This document shows positions 1 to 8,114 of a DNA stretch of 21,035 bases, one piece after another. Each line of letters begins with the position of its first letter. Position 1 is the stretch's first letter. A model generated the notes under the pieces. The model was not told the origin of the DNA, searched no databases, and was given only the letters and a program-made list of their open reading frames with translations. The stretch covers positions 2,385 through 23,419 of the forward strand of contig DFDK01000074.1 in assembly GCA_002367695.1 (NCBI GenBank), written 5' to 3'. The position numbers were made by a program, and so were the translations under genes. The stretch is from Acidimicrobium sp. UBA3029. Its GTDB lineage: Bacteria; Actinomycetota; Acidimicrobiia; Acidimicrobiales; Ilumatobacteraceae.

Positions 1-1649
1 GCATCTTCATCGGTGTCAGCGTTGGCGCGCACTGCAAGTTTGCCCTTACGCACTTCGTCTGCCCACTTCAAGATGGTGAAGAATTCTTTTGTCGGCTTTG
101 CTTCAGCAAGCATCATTGCTCCAATGATCACTTCACCCGTAGTGCCGTCAAGCGAAATGACGTCGCCTTCGCGCACTACTGTGTCGCCAACTGTGAACTT
201 TTTACCATCGATGTGCACAGATTCTGCACCAACGATTGCTGGCGTACCCCAACCGCGAGCAACTACTGCTGCGTGGCTCACGAGTCCACCACGAGCTGTC
301 AAGATTCCCTTAGCAACCATCATGCCGTGGACGTCCTCTGGACTTGTTTCGCTACGCACCAAGATCACAGCTTCACCACGTCCTGCAGCGGCAGCCGCAT
401 CGTCGGCAGTGAAGTAGACAGCGCCAACCGCAGCACCCGGTGATGCAGCTAGGCCCTTTGTAAGTGCCTTTGACTTATTTGCAAACTGTGGATGCAACAC
501 CTGATCCAAATGTTCTGCAGCAACGCGCATGAGAGCGTCTTTTTTCGAGATCTTCCATGCGGCTTTACCCTTACCCGAAGGCTTGGTCATGTCAACTGCC
601 ATACGCAATGCGGCCGCACCGGTGCGCTTGCCAACCCGTGTTTGCAGCATCCACAACTTGCCTTGGTCAATCGTGAACTCTGTATCACACATGTCTTTAT
701 AGTGACGCTCAAGTCGATCGAAAATTGTCATTAACTCTGCATGAATTGCAGGGAACTGGCGTTTGAGGTCGTCAAGGGTCTCGGTGTTACGAATGCCCGC
801 AACAACGTCTTCGCCCTGAGCGTTAACCAAAAAATCGCCATACGGTTTGTTTTCACCCGTTGCTGCGTTGCGGGTGAAACCCACGCCTGTACCCGAGTTG
901 TTATCGCGGTTTCCAAACACCATCGCTTGTACGTTGACCGCAGTGCCTAAGTCATGGCTAATTTTTTCACGCACTCGATATGCAATTGCTCGTGCACCAT
1001 TCCAAGAACGAAACACCGCCTCAATCGCACCACGCAATTGCTTCATCGGATCTTGTGGGAACTCACGACCGGTCTCTGCCTTAACCACCTGCTTGTATGT
1101 CTCACACAAAGCCTTCAACGCCGATGCTGGCAAGTCTGCATCACTCTTAACGCCGGCAGTCTTCTTGGCATCATCGAACGGATGCTCAAACTTTGCGCCA
1201 TCAATGCCAAGCACGATTCGGCCGTACATCGAAATAAAGCGGCGATAGCTGTCGTACGAAAAACGCTCGTCGTTTGTGGTTCTGGCCAAACCAACCACGC
1301 TCTTGTCATTCAGTCCCAGGTTGAGCACCGTGTCCATCATTCCCGGCATCGAAAACTTGGCGCCAGAGCGAACCGATACCAACAACGGGCTCGAAGGATC
1401 GCCTAAGCGAGCCTTCATTTTGCGCTCGAGTGCAGCAACCTGCAGTGTTATTTCTTTGTCAAGACTCTTTGGCCAGCCGCCGCCCATGTAGTCGCGACAC
1501 GCATCGGTAGTCACCGTAAATCCGTGCGGCACCGGTAAGTGCAACACGCTCATCATTTCGGCCAAATTGGCACCCTTGCCACCCAGTAAGTCTTTGAGAC
1601 TCATAGGTGATTTACGGTGCTTATGATCAAAGGCGTAGATGTAAGTCAT
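1..1649 (-). CDS. ppdK: Pyruvate, phosphate dikinase (C-terminal part beyond window)
   Basis: The enzyme interconverts pyruvate, ATP and phosphate with PEP, AMP and pyrophosphate in the cytosol. About 549 residues are visible of a family length near 880-900; the reading frame is still open at base 1, so the PEP/pyruvate-binding barrel is outside the window. Seen in order: LLGGKGANLAEM near residue 20, SVRSGAKFSMPGMMDTVLNLG in the ATP-grasp region (the PPDK form, not the PEP-synthase form), SGTGVGFTRN, NAQGEDVVAGIR, and the phosphohistidine segment GGLVSHAAVVARGWG with catalytic His459. The position two before the histidine is Val457, where most characterised PPDKs have the regulatory Thr. The ATG at 1649 is preceded 6 bases upstream by TAGAAT, which overlaps the ygfZ stop, so a leaderless start is likely. 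It is the last visible gene of the nth-to-ppdK array, 9 bases after ygfZ. Confidence 0.96.
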   Translation of the reverse strand, partial: MTYIYAFDHKHRKSPMSLKDLLGGKGANLAEMMSVLHLPVPHGFTVTTDACRDYMGGGWPKSLDKEITLQVAALERKMKARLGDPSSPLLVSVRSGAKFSMPGMMDTVLNLGLNDKSVVGLARTTNDERFSYDSYRRFISMYGRIVLGIDGAKFEHPFDDAKKTAGVKSDADLPASALKALCETYKQVVKAETGREFPQDPMKQLRGAIEAVFRSWNGARAIAYRVREKISHDLGTAVNVQAMVFGNRDNNSGTGVGFTRNAATGENKPYGDFLVNAQGEDVVAGIRNTETLDDLKRQFPAIHAELMTIFDRLERHYKDMCDTEFTIDQGKLWMLQTRVGKRTGAAALRMAVDMTKPSGKGKAAWKISKKDALMRVAAEHLDQVLHPQFANKSKALTKGLAASPGAAVGAVYFTADDAAAAAGRGEAVILVRSETSPEDVHGMMVAKGILTARGGLVSHAAVVARGWGTPAIVGAESVHIDGKKFTVGDTVVREGDVISLDGTTGEVIIGAMMLAEAKPTKEFFTILKWADEVRKGKLAVRANADTDED

Positions 1650-1655
1650 CTCACC

Positions 1656-1661
1656 ATTCTA
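1656..1661 (-). promoter_or_regulatory. Putative -10 hexamer (TAGAAT) of leaderless ppdK
   Basis: TAGAAT lies 6 bases before the ppdK ATG at 1649. Its first three bases are the TAG stop of ygfZ. The spacing puts the expected transcription start on the ATG. No clear -35 element was identified. Confidence 0.4.
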
Positions 1662-2471
1662 GAGGGGCAGAGTTTCTCCGTATGGGTCGCTTACGAGAAC
1701 TCCACGCTTGATTAGAGCCAAAGCAAAGTTTCCTATCACAGTGGTATACACACCAACAATTTCATTGTCAACCAATACTTCGTCGCCAACTTTTGCTCCT
1801 GGGGCACAATTTACCCTGCATAATCTGCGCGGCGCCATTGACCCCCGCGAATCCATTCGTTCGACGAGTTCTTGACCCGGATAGCAGCCTTTGGTGAAAC
1901 TCACCGCGACATCCGCCACGCTCGTTTCTGCAGGAATCATCTCGGTCGTGATGTCTATACCCATAACCGGCCACATTGCCCGTACGCGAGACTCAACAAA
2001 TTCGCTTTGTGTTCCCTCTCGCAATGTTGCAGACAGTGTCATCGTGGGAGAAAAAATATCGAATGCAGTACCATCACTTCGCCACGCGGGAATCATGCCA
2101 CCGACATCAAGTGGCTGATCAATGTTTGCCGAGTCAGCAACCGATGAGTTGCTTCGTATTGCTCGCCACGTTTGGCGCTGTAATTCGATCTCGGCATTGA
2201 CTCGGATTTTAAAACGACTGAGCCGAGCAACAGTTGGCTCACCAAAGTCTGGATCACAGTCCAAGACAAAACGATCGGCCGCCGCACAGGTAACACGCAG
2301 CAACGAATCAATCTTGCCAGTTGGCTGCAATAGCAACGATGTACGGACGTCACCTGGCTGCATTGAAGCAATGTCTTGACTGAGTTGTGAATGCAAGTAC
2401 GTTTTTGCATCAGAGCCAGTAACCGTGATCACATCTCGCTCAATCGAGATCCAAAACCATCCGTTACTCAA
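1659..2471 (-). CDS. ygfZ: YgfZ/GcvT-like folate-binding protein (Fe-S cluster assembly factor)
   Basis: This is a 270-residue protein of the YgfZ/IBA57 family, tetrahydrofolate-binding relatives of the glycine-cleavage T protein that assist maturation or repair of certain Fe-S enzymes. The diagnostic KGCYPGQE motif with its conserved cysteine is at residues 194-201, followed by VERMDSRG. The N-terminal segment (SDAKTYLHSQLSQDI) matches the GcvT-fold start. The only sensible start is a TTG at 2471, because an in-frame TGA lies three codons upstream and the next ATG is inside the conserved fold; GAGTGA just upstream could serve as a weak ribosome site. It begins 10 bases after the trpE stop and ends 9 bases before ppdK. 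Two Fe-S candidates lie nearby (Nth upstream in the same array, RlmN elsewhere in the window), but a direct link is only inference. Confidence 0.9.
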   Translation of the reverse strand: MSNGWFWISIERDVITVTGSDAKTYLHSQLSQDIASMQPGDVRTSLLLQPTGKIDSLLRVTCAAADRFVLDCDPDFGEPTVARLSRFKIRVNAEIELQRQTWRAIRSNSSVADSANIDQPLDVGGMIPAWRSDGTAFDIFSPTMTLSATLREGTQSEFVESRVRAMWPVMGIDITTEMIPAETSVADVAVSFTKGCYPGQELVERMDSRGSMAPRRLCRVNCAPGAKVGDEVLVDNEIVGVYTTVIGNFALALIKRGVLVSDPYGETLPL

Positions 2472-2481
2472 TTGTGATCAC

Positions 2482-4002
2482 TCATTGAGTATCCGCAGTG
2501 GCTTTACGCGCAGCAGTCATGCGCCGCGCAGCAGGTATAGCCGCCATCAATGCCGCGGTCTTATTGAAACACTCCAGGTCTTCATCTTCGGGAATGCTGT
2601 CTGCGACAATACCGGCACCAGCTTGTAACGATGCACCATGCTCACCAATAAACATCGTGCGAATAGCAATTGCTGTATCTAAGTTGCCACAGAAATCTAC
2701 GTAGCCGACTACTCCGGCATATGGACCACGCTTAACAGGTTCGAGCTCGTCGATGATCTCCATCGCTCGCACCTTTGGCGCACCGCTCACTGTGCCAGCC
2801 GGCAATGTTGCGCGCAATACATCAATTGGTCCAAGTCCTTCCCTCAACTCTCCCGACACCTGCGATGTTAGGTGCATCACGTGGCTGTAACGCTCAAGCG
2901 ACATGAACTCATCGACATTCATTGTCCCAAACTTGGCAACGCGACCCACATCGTTTCGAGCGAGATCGACAAGCATGACATGTTCTGCAATCTCTTTCGG
3001 ATTTTCTTTCAATTCTGCAGCCAACTTGCGATCGTGTTCTTCATCACTACCGCGTTTGCGGGTACCCGCAATTGGGCGACTGATCACTTTGCCATCACGT
3101 AATTGCACCAATGGCTCGGGCGAACTACCCACAATGGTCAATTCGGGGTGCTTGACGTAATACATGTATGGACTTGGGTTGACTTGCCGCAACACTCGAT
3201 ACACATCAAACGGATCGGCATTGAGTCGAACATCAAATCGCTGAGAGAGCACAACCTGGAAAATCTCTCCTGCCTGGATGTACTCCTTCGCCGCCAATAC
3301 CGCCCGCTGATACGAACTACCGTTTTTCTTCGGATCGAATTGTGGTTTGTAGTCGTCGGACCGCGGAGGCTCAACCGCCACATACGACAACGGCTTTGTC
3401 AAATCAGCTACCGCTTCTTGAATTCGCCCGATTGCAGCGTCGTAAGCAGCATCAATTTCAAGATTGTCGAGATTGATCAATGGAACGCTTTCGAGCAAAT
3501 AAACGCGTTGCCTCCAGTGATCGAATGCTGCAAGTGAACCAATCACACTGATGGTCGCATCGGGTAATTTGCGATCATCTCTTGGCGCATTTGGCAAGTT
3601 CTCTACCTCGCGCACAATGTCGTAGCCCAAGAAACCCATCAGCCCACCCTGCAACGGTGGCAACTCCTCCATCACAGGTGCCTTGTAAATAGCCAGCAGA
3701 GAATCCATTGCAGCCAACATGCCTTTATCGAGCACTACATCGCCAGGTATCTCACCTGTCGTTGTGATCTGACCATTGCGCAACACCAAAGTTGCCAAGG
3801 GATTACGACCGACAAACGAATATCTGCTCCAGCGCTCGCCGTTTTCAACCGACTCGAGCAAAAACCCCGGCTCGTCTCCAACTAGTTTCATATATGCGGC
3901 AACTGGTGTCTCCATGTCGGCAAGTACTTCTGTCCAAACAGGCACAACTGTGTGCGCTATTGACAGTAAATGAAAATCTTCGCGGCTCGGAAAGTACTGC
4001 AT
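2482..4002 (-). CDS. trpE: Anthranilate synthase component I
   Basis: This 506-residue enzyme makes anthranilate from chorismate using ammonia from a TrpG glutaminase subunit, the first committed step of tryptophan synthesis. The N-terminus (FPSREDF, then DMETPVAAYMKL) is typical of TrpE. The LLES element of the tryptophan feedback site is at residues 48-51, followed by RYSFVG. The chorismate-binding half contains NPSPYMYYV, PIAGTRKRG, LVDLARNDVGRV, SHVMHLTSQV and LPAGTVSGAPKVRAMEII, all intact. The alanine in PIAGT argues for TrpE rather than the lysine-using PabB type. The start ATG overlaps the stop of the upstream groES by one base (TAATG), so translation is probably coupled. No trpG or other trp gene is in the window, and I saw no leader peptide or attenuator. 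Confidence 0.96.
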   Translation of the reverse strand: MQYFPSREDFHLLSIAHTVVPVWTEVLADMETPVAAYMKLVGDEPGFLLESVENGERWSRYSFVGRNPLATLVLRNGQITTTGEIPGDVVLDKGMLAAMDSLLAIYKAPVMEELPPLQGGLMGFLGYDIVREVENLPNAPRDDRKLPDATISVIGSLAAFDHWRQRVYLLESVPLINLDNLEIDAAYDAAIGRIQEAVADLTKPLSYVAVEPPRSDDYKPQFDPKKNGSSYQRAVLAAKEYIQAGEIFQVVLSQRFDVRLNADPFDVYRVLRQVNPSPYMYYVKHPELTIVGSSPEPLVQLRDGKVISRPIAGTRKRGSDEEHDRKLAAELKENPKEIAEHVMLVDLARNDVGRVAKFGTMNVDEFMSLERYSHVMHLTSQVSGELREGLGPIDVLRATLPAGTVSGAPKVRAMEIIDELEPVKRGPYAGVVGYVDFCGNLDTAIAIRTMFIGEHGASLQAGAGIVADSIPEDEDLECFNKTAALMAAIPAARRMTAARKATADTQ

Positions 4003-4328
4003 TAGATATACAACCCGGTACTTGCTTCAATACGAGTTGCTGCAACCGCATGAATGTCACGCTCGCGCAACATGATGTAGTCCTGGCCACCGACTTCAAC
4101 TTCGTAACGATCGTCTGGACTAAATAGCACCCGGTCGCCGGTTTCGGCAGCGCGTACGTTTTGCCCCATAGCCACCACTTCGGCCCACACCAATCGCTTT
4201 GCCACTTGAGCTGTTGCAGGGATAACGATGCCGCCGTGCGAGCGGCGCTCATTTTCGCCCTGGGGTACGCGCACCAACAAACGATCATTGAGCATCTTGA
4301 TTGGAAGTTTTTCGGGCGCTCCAGTCAC
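4002..4328 (-). CDS. groES: Co-chaperonin GroES homologue, no groEL adjacent
   Basis: This 108-residue protein has the GroES fold. A core start LNDRLLVRV is followed by a mobile loop containing GGIVIPATA (the hydrophobic triplet that docks on GroEL is IVI), then VVAMGQNV, GDRVLFSPDDRYEVEVGGQDYIMLRERDI. GroES forms the heptameric lid of the GroEL folding chamber. I chose a GTG start at 4328. The frame is open further upstream, but that would overlap the preceding gene, and the GTG has a TACCCT hexamer 7 bases before it. An ATG at 4295 is the alternative and would give 97 residues. It carries a 10-residue basic, aromatic-ended C-terminal tail (RIEASTGLYI). It lies between a small unknown gene and trpE, with no groEL nearby, so it may be a second or relocated copy. 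Confidence 0.88.
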   Translation of the reverse strand: MTGAPEKLPIKMLNDRLLVRVPQGENERRSHGGIVIPATAQVAKRLVWAEVVAMGQNVRAAETGDRVLFSPDDRYEVEVGGQDYIMLRERDIHAVAATRIEASTGLYI

Positions 4329-4335
4329 GTTCGTC

Positions 4336-4341
4336 AGGGTA
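4336..4341 (-). promoter_or_regulatory. Putative -10 hexamer (TACCCT) of leaderless groES
   Basis: TACCCT sits 7 bases before the GTG at 4328 and directly follows the TAG stop of the upstream gene. It supports both the GTG start choice and an internal promoter for groES-trpE. Confidence 0.35.
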
Positions 4342-4593
4342 CTAGCGCCCTTGGCGTGCCGCACGTTGGACAAGCCGCAGAGCAGTATTGAGTCCCCGCT
4401 CGGCTTCATATATTGCAGTCAACAGGTCATCTCCAGCGTCAGCATTTTTTGGGTCACGTATTGCCATCAGTCGTGATGCACCGAGTGATGCCAAACGTTC
4501 TCTACAGCGGTCGAGCGTGTCGGCGATAGCTGCAAGTTCGGCCTTTGTGCTCTCGGTATTTGCTGCGCCATCGGCAGATGCATTTTTTGACAT
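4342..4593 (-). CDS. Small hypothetical protein, helical, 83 aa
   Basis: I do not recognise this family. The product is 83 residues with a polar, alanine-rich N-terminus, then a helical stretch (AELAAIADTLDRCRERLASLG), a segment ASRLMAIRDPKNADAGDD, and a second helix (LLTAIYEAERGLNTALRLVQRAARQ). It has no signal peptide or membrane segment and one cysteine. The alternating pattern suggests a helical hairpin or short coiled coil. I chose the ATG at 4593, two bases after the nth stop, because the longer version from 4653 would overlap nth by 58 bases. It ends 13 bases before the groES GTG. Its position between nth and groES implies co-transcription but gives no function. Confidence 0.75.
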   Translation of the reverse strand: MSKNASADGAANTESTKAELAAIADTLDRCRERLASLGASRLMAIRDPKNADAGDDLLTAIYEAERGLNTALRLVQRAARQGR

Positions 4594-4595
4594 CG

Positions 4596-5336
4596 TTATA
4601 TGACTTTCTTTGTTTTCTTCAATTTTCCATATGGCATCTCTGACGACGGGCAAATATCAGCAAGCTCGCATACATCACACTTTGGCTTCTTTGCGTCACA
4701 CACTCGACGTCCATGCAGAATTAAGCGCAAACTGAATCCACCCCAGTCTTTCGGGTCAAACATTGCGTTCAACTCATATTCGACCTTGACAGGGTCTTCT
4801 TCTTTGGTTAAGCCAAGTCGGCGTGACAACCTTCCGACATGTGTATCTACGGGCAGACCAGGCAGGTCGAAAACTACGCTTCGCAAAACGTTTGCAGTCT
4901 TTCGACCAACGCCAGGGAGAGTGACCAAGTCCTCAATTGCACTTGGTACTTGGCCATCAAATCGAACCATTACATTGTGCGCCATACCTACCAAATTCTT
5001 TGCTTTGGTTGCATAAAAACCTGTACTCCGAACTAGTTCTTCTACACGTGCAACATCAGCTTCTGCCATTTTTTGAGCAGTGGGAAATTCTGCAAACAAA
5101 GCTGGTGTCACCATATTGACTCGTACATCGGTGCACTGCGCCGACAAAATAGTTGCACTCAACAATTGAAAAGCGCTTTCGTGAGTGAGTTCACAAATTG
5201 GAGCGCCATAAATGTTCTTGAGTCTGATCAAAACTTCGGCAGAACGATCGAGGATCTTCTGATTGATTTTTTTTGTTGCTTTGACTTTTGACGCACTCTT
5301 TGCGCGCGTTGGTGTAGTAGCCACAGTGCCGAACAC
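4596..5336 (-). CDS. nth: Endonuclease III (DNA glycosylase/AP lyase)
   Basis: This 246-residue base-excision repair enzyme removes oxidised pyrimidines and cuts at abasic sites. The helix-hairpin-helix LPGVGRKTA (residues 140-148) holds catalytic Lys146; VDTHVGRLSRRLGL holds Asp164. The C-terminal 4Fe-4S loop has Cys213, 220, 223 and 229 in the standard C-x6-C-x2-C-x5-C spacing. The N-terminus carries about 30 extra lysine/threonine-rich residues before the core compared with E. coli Nth. The start is a GTG at 5336, with an in-frame stop three codons upstream, so it cannot extend further. No ribosome site is visible. It heads the minus-strand array and is divergent from mshD with only 29 bases between. 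Confidence 0.96.
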   Translation of the reverse strand: MFGTVATTPTRAKSASKVKATKKINQKILDRSAEVLIRLKNIYGAPICELTHESAFQLLSATILSAQCTDVRVNMVTPALFAEFPTAQKMAEADVARVEELVRSTGFYATKAKNLVGMAHNVMVRFDGQVPSAIEDLVTLPGVGRKTANVLRSVVFDLPGLPVDTHVGRLSRRLGLTKEEDPVKVEYELNAMFDPKDWGGFSLRLILHGRRVCDAKKPKCDVCELADICPSSEMPYGKLKKTKKVI

Positions 5337-5365
5337 TAGCGATTAGCGCAGATAACCTAAGGATT
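5337..5365. promoter_or_regulatory. Divergent nth/mshD promoter region with overlapping -10 elements
   Basis: These 29 bases must hold the promoters of both divergent genes. On the plus strand TAACCT (5353-5358) is 7 bases before the mshD ATG, the leaderless arrangement. On the minus strand the same bases read TAGGTT (5359-5354), 17 bases before the nth GTG. The two hexamers therefore share five base pairs, as in symmetric bidirectional promoters. AAGGA at 5359-5363 is too close to the ATG to be a good ribosome site. Confidence 0.45.
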
Positions 5366-6283
5366 ATGGGGAATCTTGACATCAAACGATTGTCCGCTAA
5401 CGAGGATCTCGCCGAAGTTAAAGCTTTGCTGCAAAAGGTTGAGCGCGCTGATGGAGTGCGACCGCTTTCCGATCACCTTTGGATCGACCTGCTGCAAGGT
5501 GGGCGCCCAGGATTTGTCGGAATTCTCGCATACATACCTGGCCATGATCACCCAGTTGCCTACTGCCAAGTATCTCGTGGCAACGATTCGTGGTCACTTG
5601 ATTTAATTGTCAACCCACACCACCGCTACGACATGGCATCAATCGGTCCGGACATGCTCTCTGCCGCGTTAGCAATTATTTCCGAAGAAGGTGGTGGGCA
5701 TGTGTATTGGTGGGTGTATGAACCAACCCAAGTTCATCACCAACTTGCAAATAGCATCGACTTTTCCATCGGTCGCACCGTCACCCAGATGCGAGTCAAT
5801 CTCCCACTCGGTCAGGATGTTCTCGACAACACAAAGCAAATCGAGACATGTGCCTTTCGAGTGGGCACCGATGAACAGTCTTGGCTCGATGTAAACAATC
5901 GTGCGTTTAGCGACCATCCTGAGCAAGGTGGGTGGACCAAAGAGATTCTTCAGTCGAGACAACAAGAACCATGGTTTAGCCCAAATGGTTTTTTAATGCA
6001 TCACATCGACAACAAGTTGACCGGATTTTGCTGGACAAAACTACATCTTGATACACAACCAGTGTTGGGAGAAATTTACGTCATCGCCGTTGATCCTGAT
6101 TTTTCAGGTAAGGGTCTCGGTCGATCACTCACTGTGGCCGGCCTGCAACACCTAGCCAAACTCGGCACCACTGTGGGCATGCTGTACGTTGACAACCAAA
6201 ACAGTAATGCACTCAATATGTACACGTCTCTCGGTTTTGTAAGTCATCACCAACAGTGTGCATTTGTTGGCGATGTGCACTAG
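5366..6283 (+). CDS. mshD: Mycothiol synthase
   Basis: The product (305 aa) is the GNAT-family enzyme that acetylates Cys-GlcN-Ins to finish mycothiol, the main low-molecular-weight thiol of Actinomycetota. It has two tandem GNAT domains, as in MshD. The C-terminal, active domain (about 147-300) shows the family signatures WLDVNNRAFSDHPEQGGWT, EPWFSPNGFLMHH, FCWTKLH, GEIYVIAVDPDFSGKGLGRSL (acetyl-CoA pyrophosphate loop) and LYVDNQNSNALNMYTSLGF. The N-terminal domain is weaker and probably non-catalytic, as known for the family. It is the strongest single marker that the organism is actinobacterial. The next gene (oligoendopeptidase) begins 10 bases downstream, but each has its own candidate -10. 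Confidence 0.94.
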   Translation: MGNLDIKRLSANEDLAEVKALLQKVERADGVRPLSDHLWIDLLQGGRPGFVGILAYIPGHDHPVAYCQVSRGNDSWSLDLIVNPHHRYDMASIGPDMLSAALAIISEEGGGHVYWWVYEPTQVHHQLANSIDFSIGRTVTQMRVNLPLGQDVLDNTKQIETCAFRVGTDEQSWLDVNNRAFSDHPEQGGWTKEILQSRQQEPWFSPNGFLMHHIDNKLTGFCWTKLHLDTQPVLGEIYVIAVDPDFSGKGLGRSLTVAGLQHLAKLGTTVGMLYVDNQNSNALNMYTSLGFVSHHQQCAFVGDVH

Positions 6284-6286
6284 TTT
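6281..6286 (+). promoter_or_regulatory. Putative -10 hexamer (TAGTTT) of leaderless oligoendopeptidase gene
   Basis: TAGTTT starts with the TAG stop of mshD and ends 7 bases before the ATG at 6294. No ribosome site is visible between them, which favours a leaderless start or coupling. Confidence 0.4.
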
Positions 6287-6293
6287 TTAGCGC

Positions 6294-8114
6294 ATGCCAA
6301 CTGTCGAAAACCCAGAATCCACAGCACTTCCTCGCTGGTCGGTTGCTGATGTCCATGAGTCTTTTTCATCTCGTTCGTTTACCGATGCGATGGAACGCGC
6401 CGGAGCAACTGTGTCGCGTATGGAGCAGCTCTTCGACCAACACAATGTGCGAGCCATCGAGCCACGCGCACCACGTGAAGCCGATGGTCAAGCAGCAGAT
6501 GCAGTAATCAAGTCATTCAACGCGACAGTTGAAGAGTCCGAGATCTTGGGTGCATACATTTATGCGACCGTCAGTACCGACTCGCGTCACGAACAGGCTC
6601 AAGGCCTGCTCAGCGAGCTCGAAACATTGGATGCGCGAGTATCGCCACTGCTAGCCCGTCTTGCGGACTGGGTTGCGTCATTAGATGCAGACGCGCTTGC
6701 AACAGTCAGCATTGAGGCCCGCGAACACCTTGGCCCATTGCAACGCTTGCAGGCTCGTAGCGAACACCAGATGTCGGAAGCCGAAGAGGGTTTGTATTCC
6801 GAACTAGGCACAACAGGTTCTTCGGCGTGGGGTCGCTTACAAGGAGACCTCACTTCGCAACTTACTGTTGACGTACAACTTCCGGATGGAACCACAAACA
6901 TGCCGATGGCGGCAGTGCGCGGACTTGCAACTGATAGCGATTTGGCTACACGCAAGGCTGCATACGACGCAGAGATGCAAGCATGGCCGACAATTGCTGT
7001 TGCATGCGCAGCCGCAATGAACTCGATCAAGGGCGAAGCAAACACTGTCAATCGCCGTCGAAACTGGAACTCTCCACTCGATGCATCGCTCTATGGAAAC
7101 AGTGTGAGTCGAGCAACATTTGAAGCAATGCAGTCAGCGGTGCACGCGTCACTCCCCGACTTTCGTAAATGGATGCGCGTAAAGGCTCAGCTTGCTGGCG
7201 ATTTCAGCGGCTTGTCGTGGTGGAACCTTTTTGCTCCTCTCTCGGTCTCGCCAGGTGCTATCTCATGGGATGAGGGAATCAGCTTGGTCAAAGGTGCATT
7301 TGCGAGTTACAGCGATCAACTCTCACATTTAGTTGACCGCTCACTATCCGAGCAGTGGATTGATGCCGAACCACGAAGTGGCAAAGTTGGCGGCGCGTTT
7401 TGCATGTCGTTCGTGAAGGACCGATCACTTGTATTGCTTAATTGGAGCGGCAGCGTTGACTCTGCACAAACAACAGCGCACGAACTTGGCCACGCCTATC
7501 ACAACACACAGTTGGCTGAGAGAACTGCATTGCAAAAACGAGTCCCAATGGCGCTTGCCGAAACAGCAAGCATTTTTTGTGAGACTCTCGTTGTCGAAGA
7601 AGGCTTACGAAAACTGCAGGGTGATGACCGTCTCGCACTGCTCAATGTAGACCTCATCGGTGCATCTCAGGTCGTCGTCGACATTCACAGCCGTTTCCTG
7701 TTTGAAACCGAAGTTTTTGCCCGGCGCCAACACCGCACACTTGGCGTGAGCGAACTCAACGAGATCATGCTCACTGCTCAGCGAGATGCCTACGGTGACG
7801 GCATTGATCAATCGACTGCCCACCCTCACATGTGGGTTCTCAAGCCGCACTATTACGGCAGCCACTTTTATAACTGGCCATATACGTATGGCCTGCTGTT
7901 TGGGCTCGGCTTGTATGCGCGTTTTCAACATGATCCAGAGCATTTCCGAAGCGGTTACGACGACGTGCTCTCACGAGCCGGCATGGACACAGCAGAGCAA
8001 CTTGGTGCCGCATTTGGACTCGATGTAACAGACGAAGCATTTTGGACCGCGAGCCTCGATGTACTTCGCGCACGCATGACCGACTTCAACACACTTGCGC
8101 AAAAGCACTTGTAA
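6294..8114 (+). CDS. pepF: Oligoendopeptidase F-type M3 metallopeptidase
   Basis: This 606-residue cytosolic zinc peptidase belongs to the M3B (oligoendopeptidase F) family, which cuts short peptides. The zinc site HELGH is at residues 396-400 with the third ligand Glu423 in LAETASIFCE. The C-terminal substrate-side segment KPHYYGSHFYNWPYTYGLLFGLGLY is well conserved. The long N-terminal helical part (about 20-300) and the overall length fit the family. There is no signal peptide. It sits 10 bases after mshD and 9 bases before rlmN. A peptidase next to MshD could help recycle cysteine-containing peptides, but nothing in the sequence shows that. The gene symbol is by family, not orthology. Confidence 0.93.
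   Translation: MPTVENPESTALPRWSVADVHESFSSRSFTDAMERAGATVSRMEQLFDQHNVRAIEPRAPREADGQAADAVIKSFNATVEESEILGAYIYATVSTDSRHEQAQGLLSELETLDARVSPLLARLADWVASLDADALATVSIEAREHLGPLQRLQARSEHQMSEAEEGLYSELGTTGSSAWGRLQGDLTSQLTVDVQLPDGTTNMPMAAVRGLATDSDLATRKAAYDAEMQAWPTIAVACAAAMNSIKGEANTVNRRRNWNSPLDASLYGNSVSRATFEAMQSAVHASLPDFRKWMRVKAQLAGDFSGLSWWNLFAPLSVSPGAISWDEGISLVKGAFASYSDQLSHLVDRSLSEQWIDAEPRSGKVGGAFCMSFVKDRSLVLLNWSGSVDSAQTTAHELGHAYHNTQLAERTALQKRVPMALAETASIFCETLVVEEGLRKLQGDDRLALLNVDLIGASQVVVDIHSRFLFETEVFARRQHRTLGVSELNEIMLTAQRDAYGDGIDQSTAHPHMWVLKPHYYGSHFYNWPYTYGLLFGLGLYARFQHDPEHFRSGYDDVLSRAGMDTAEQLGAAFGLDVTDEAFWTASLDVLRARMTDFNTLAQKHL

Noticed and set aside
13..1491. Several plus-strand open frames of 70-150 codons
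   Set aside because: They lie antisense to the continuous ppdK frame, which has clear family motifs; their translations show no recognisable domain.
4329..4409. Longer groES from an ATG at 4409
   Set aside because: It would overlap the upstream gene by 68 bases and add residues not found in GroES; the GTG at 4328 has a fitting -10.
6599..7051. 150-codon minus-strand frame
   Set aside because: Antisense to the conserved pepF coding region; sequence is serine/alanine/arginine-rich as expected of a shadow frame.
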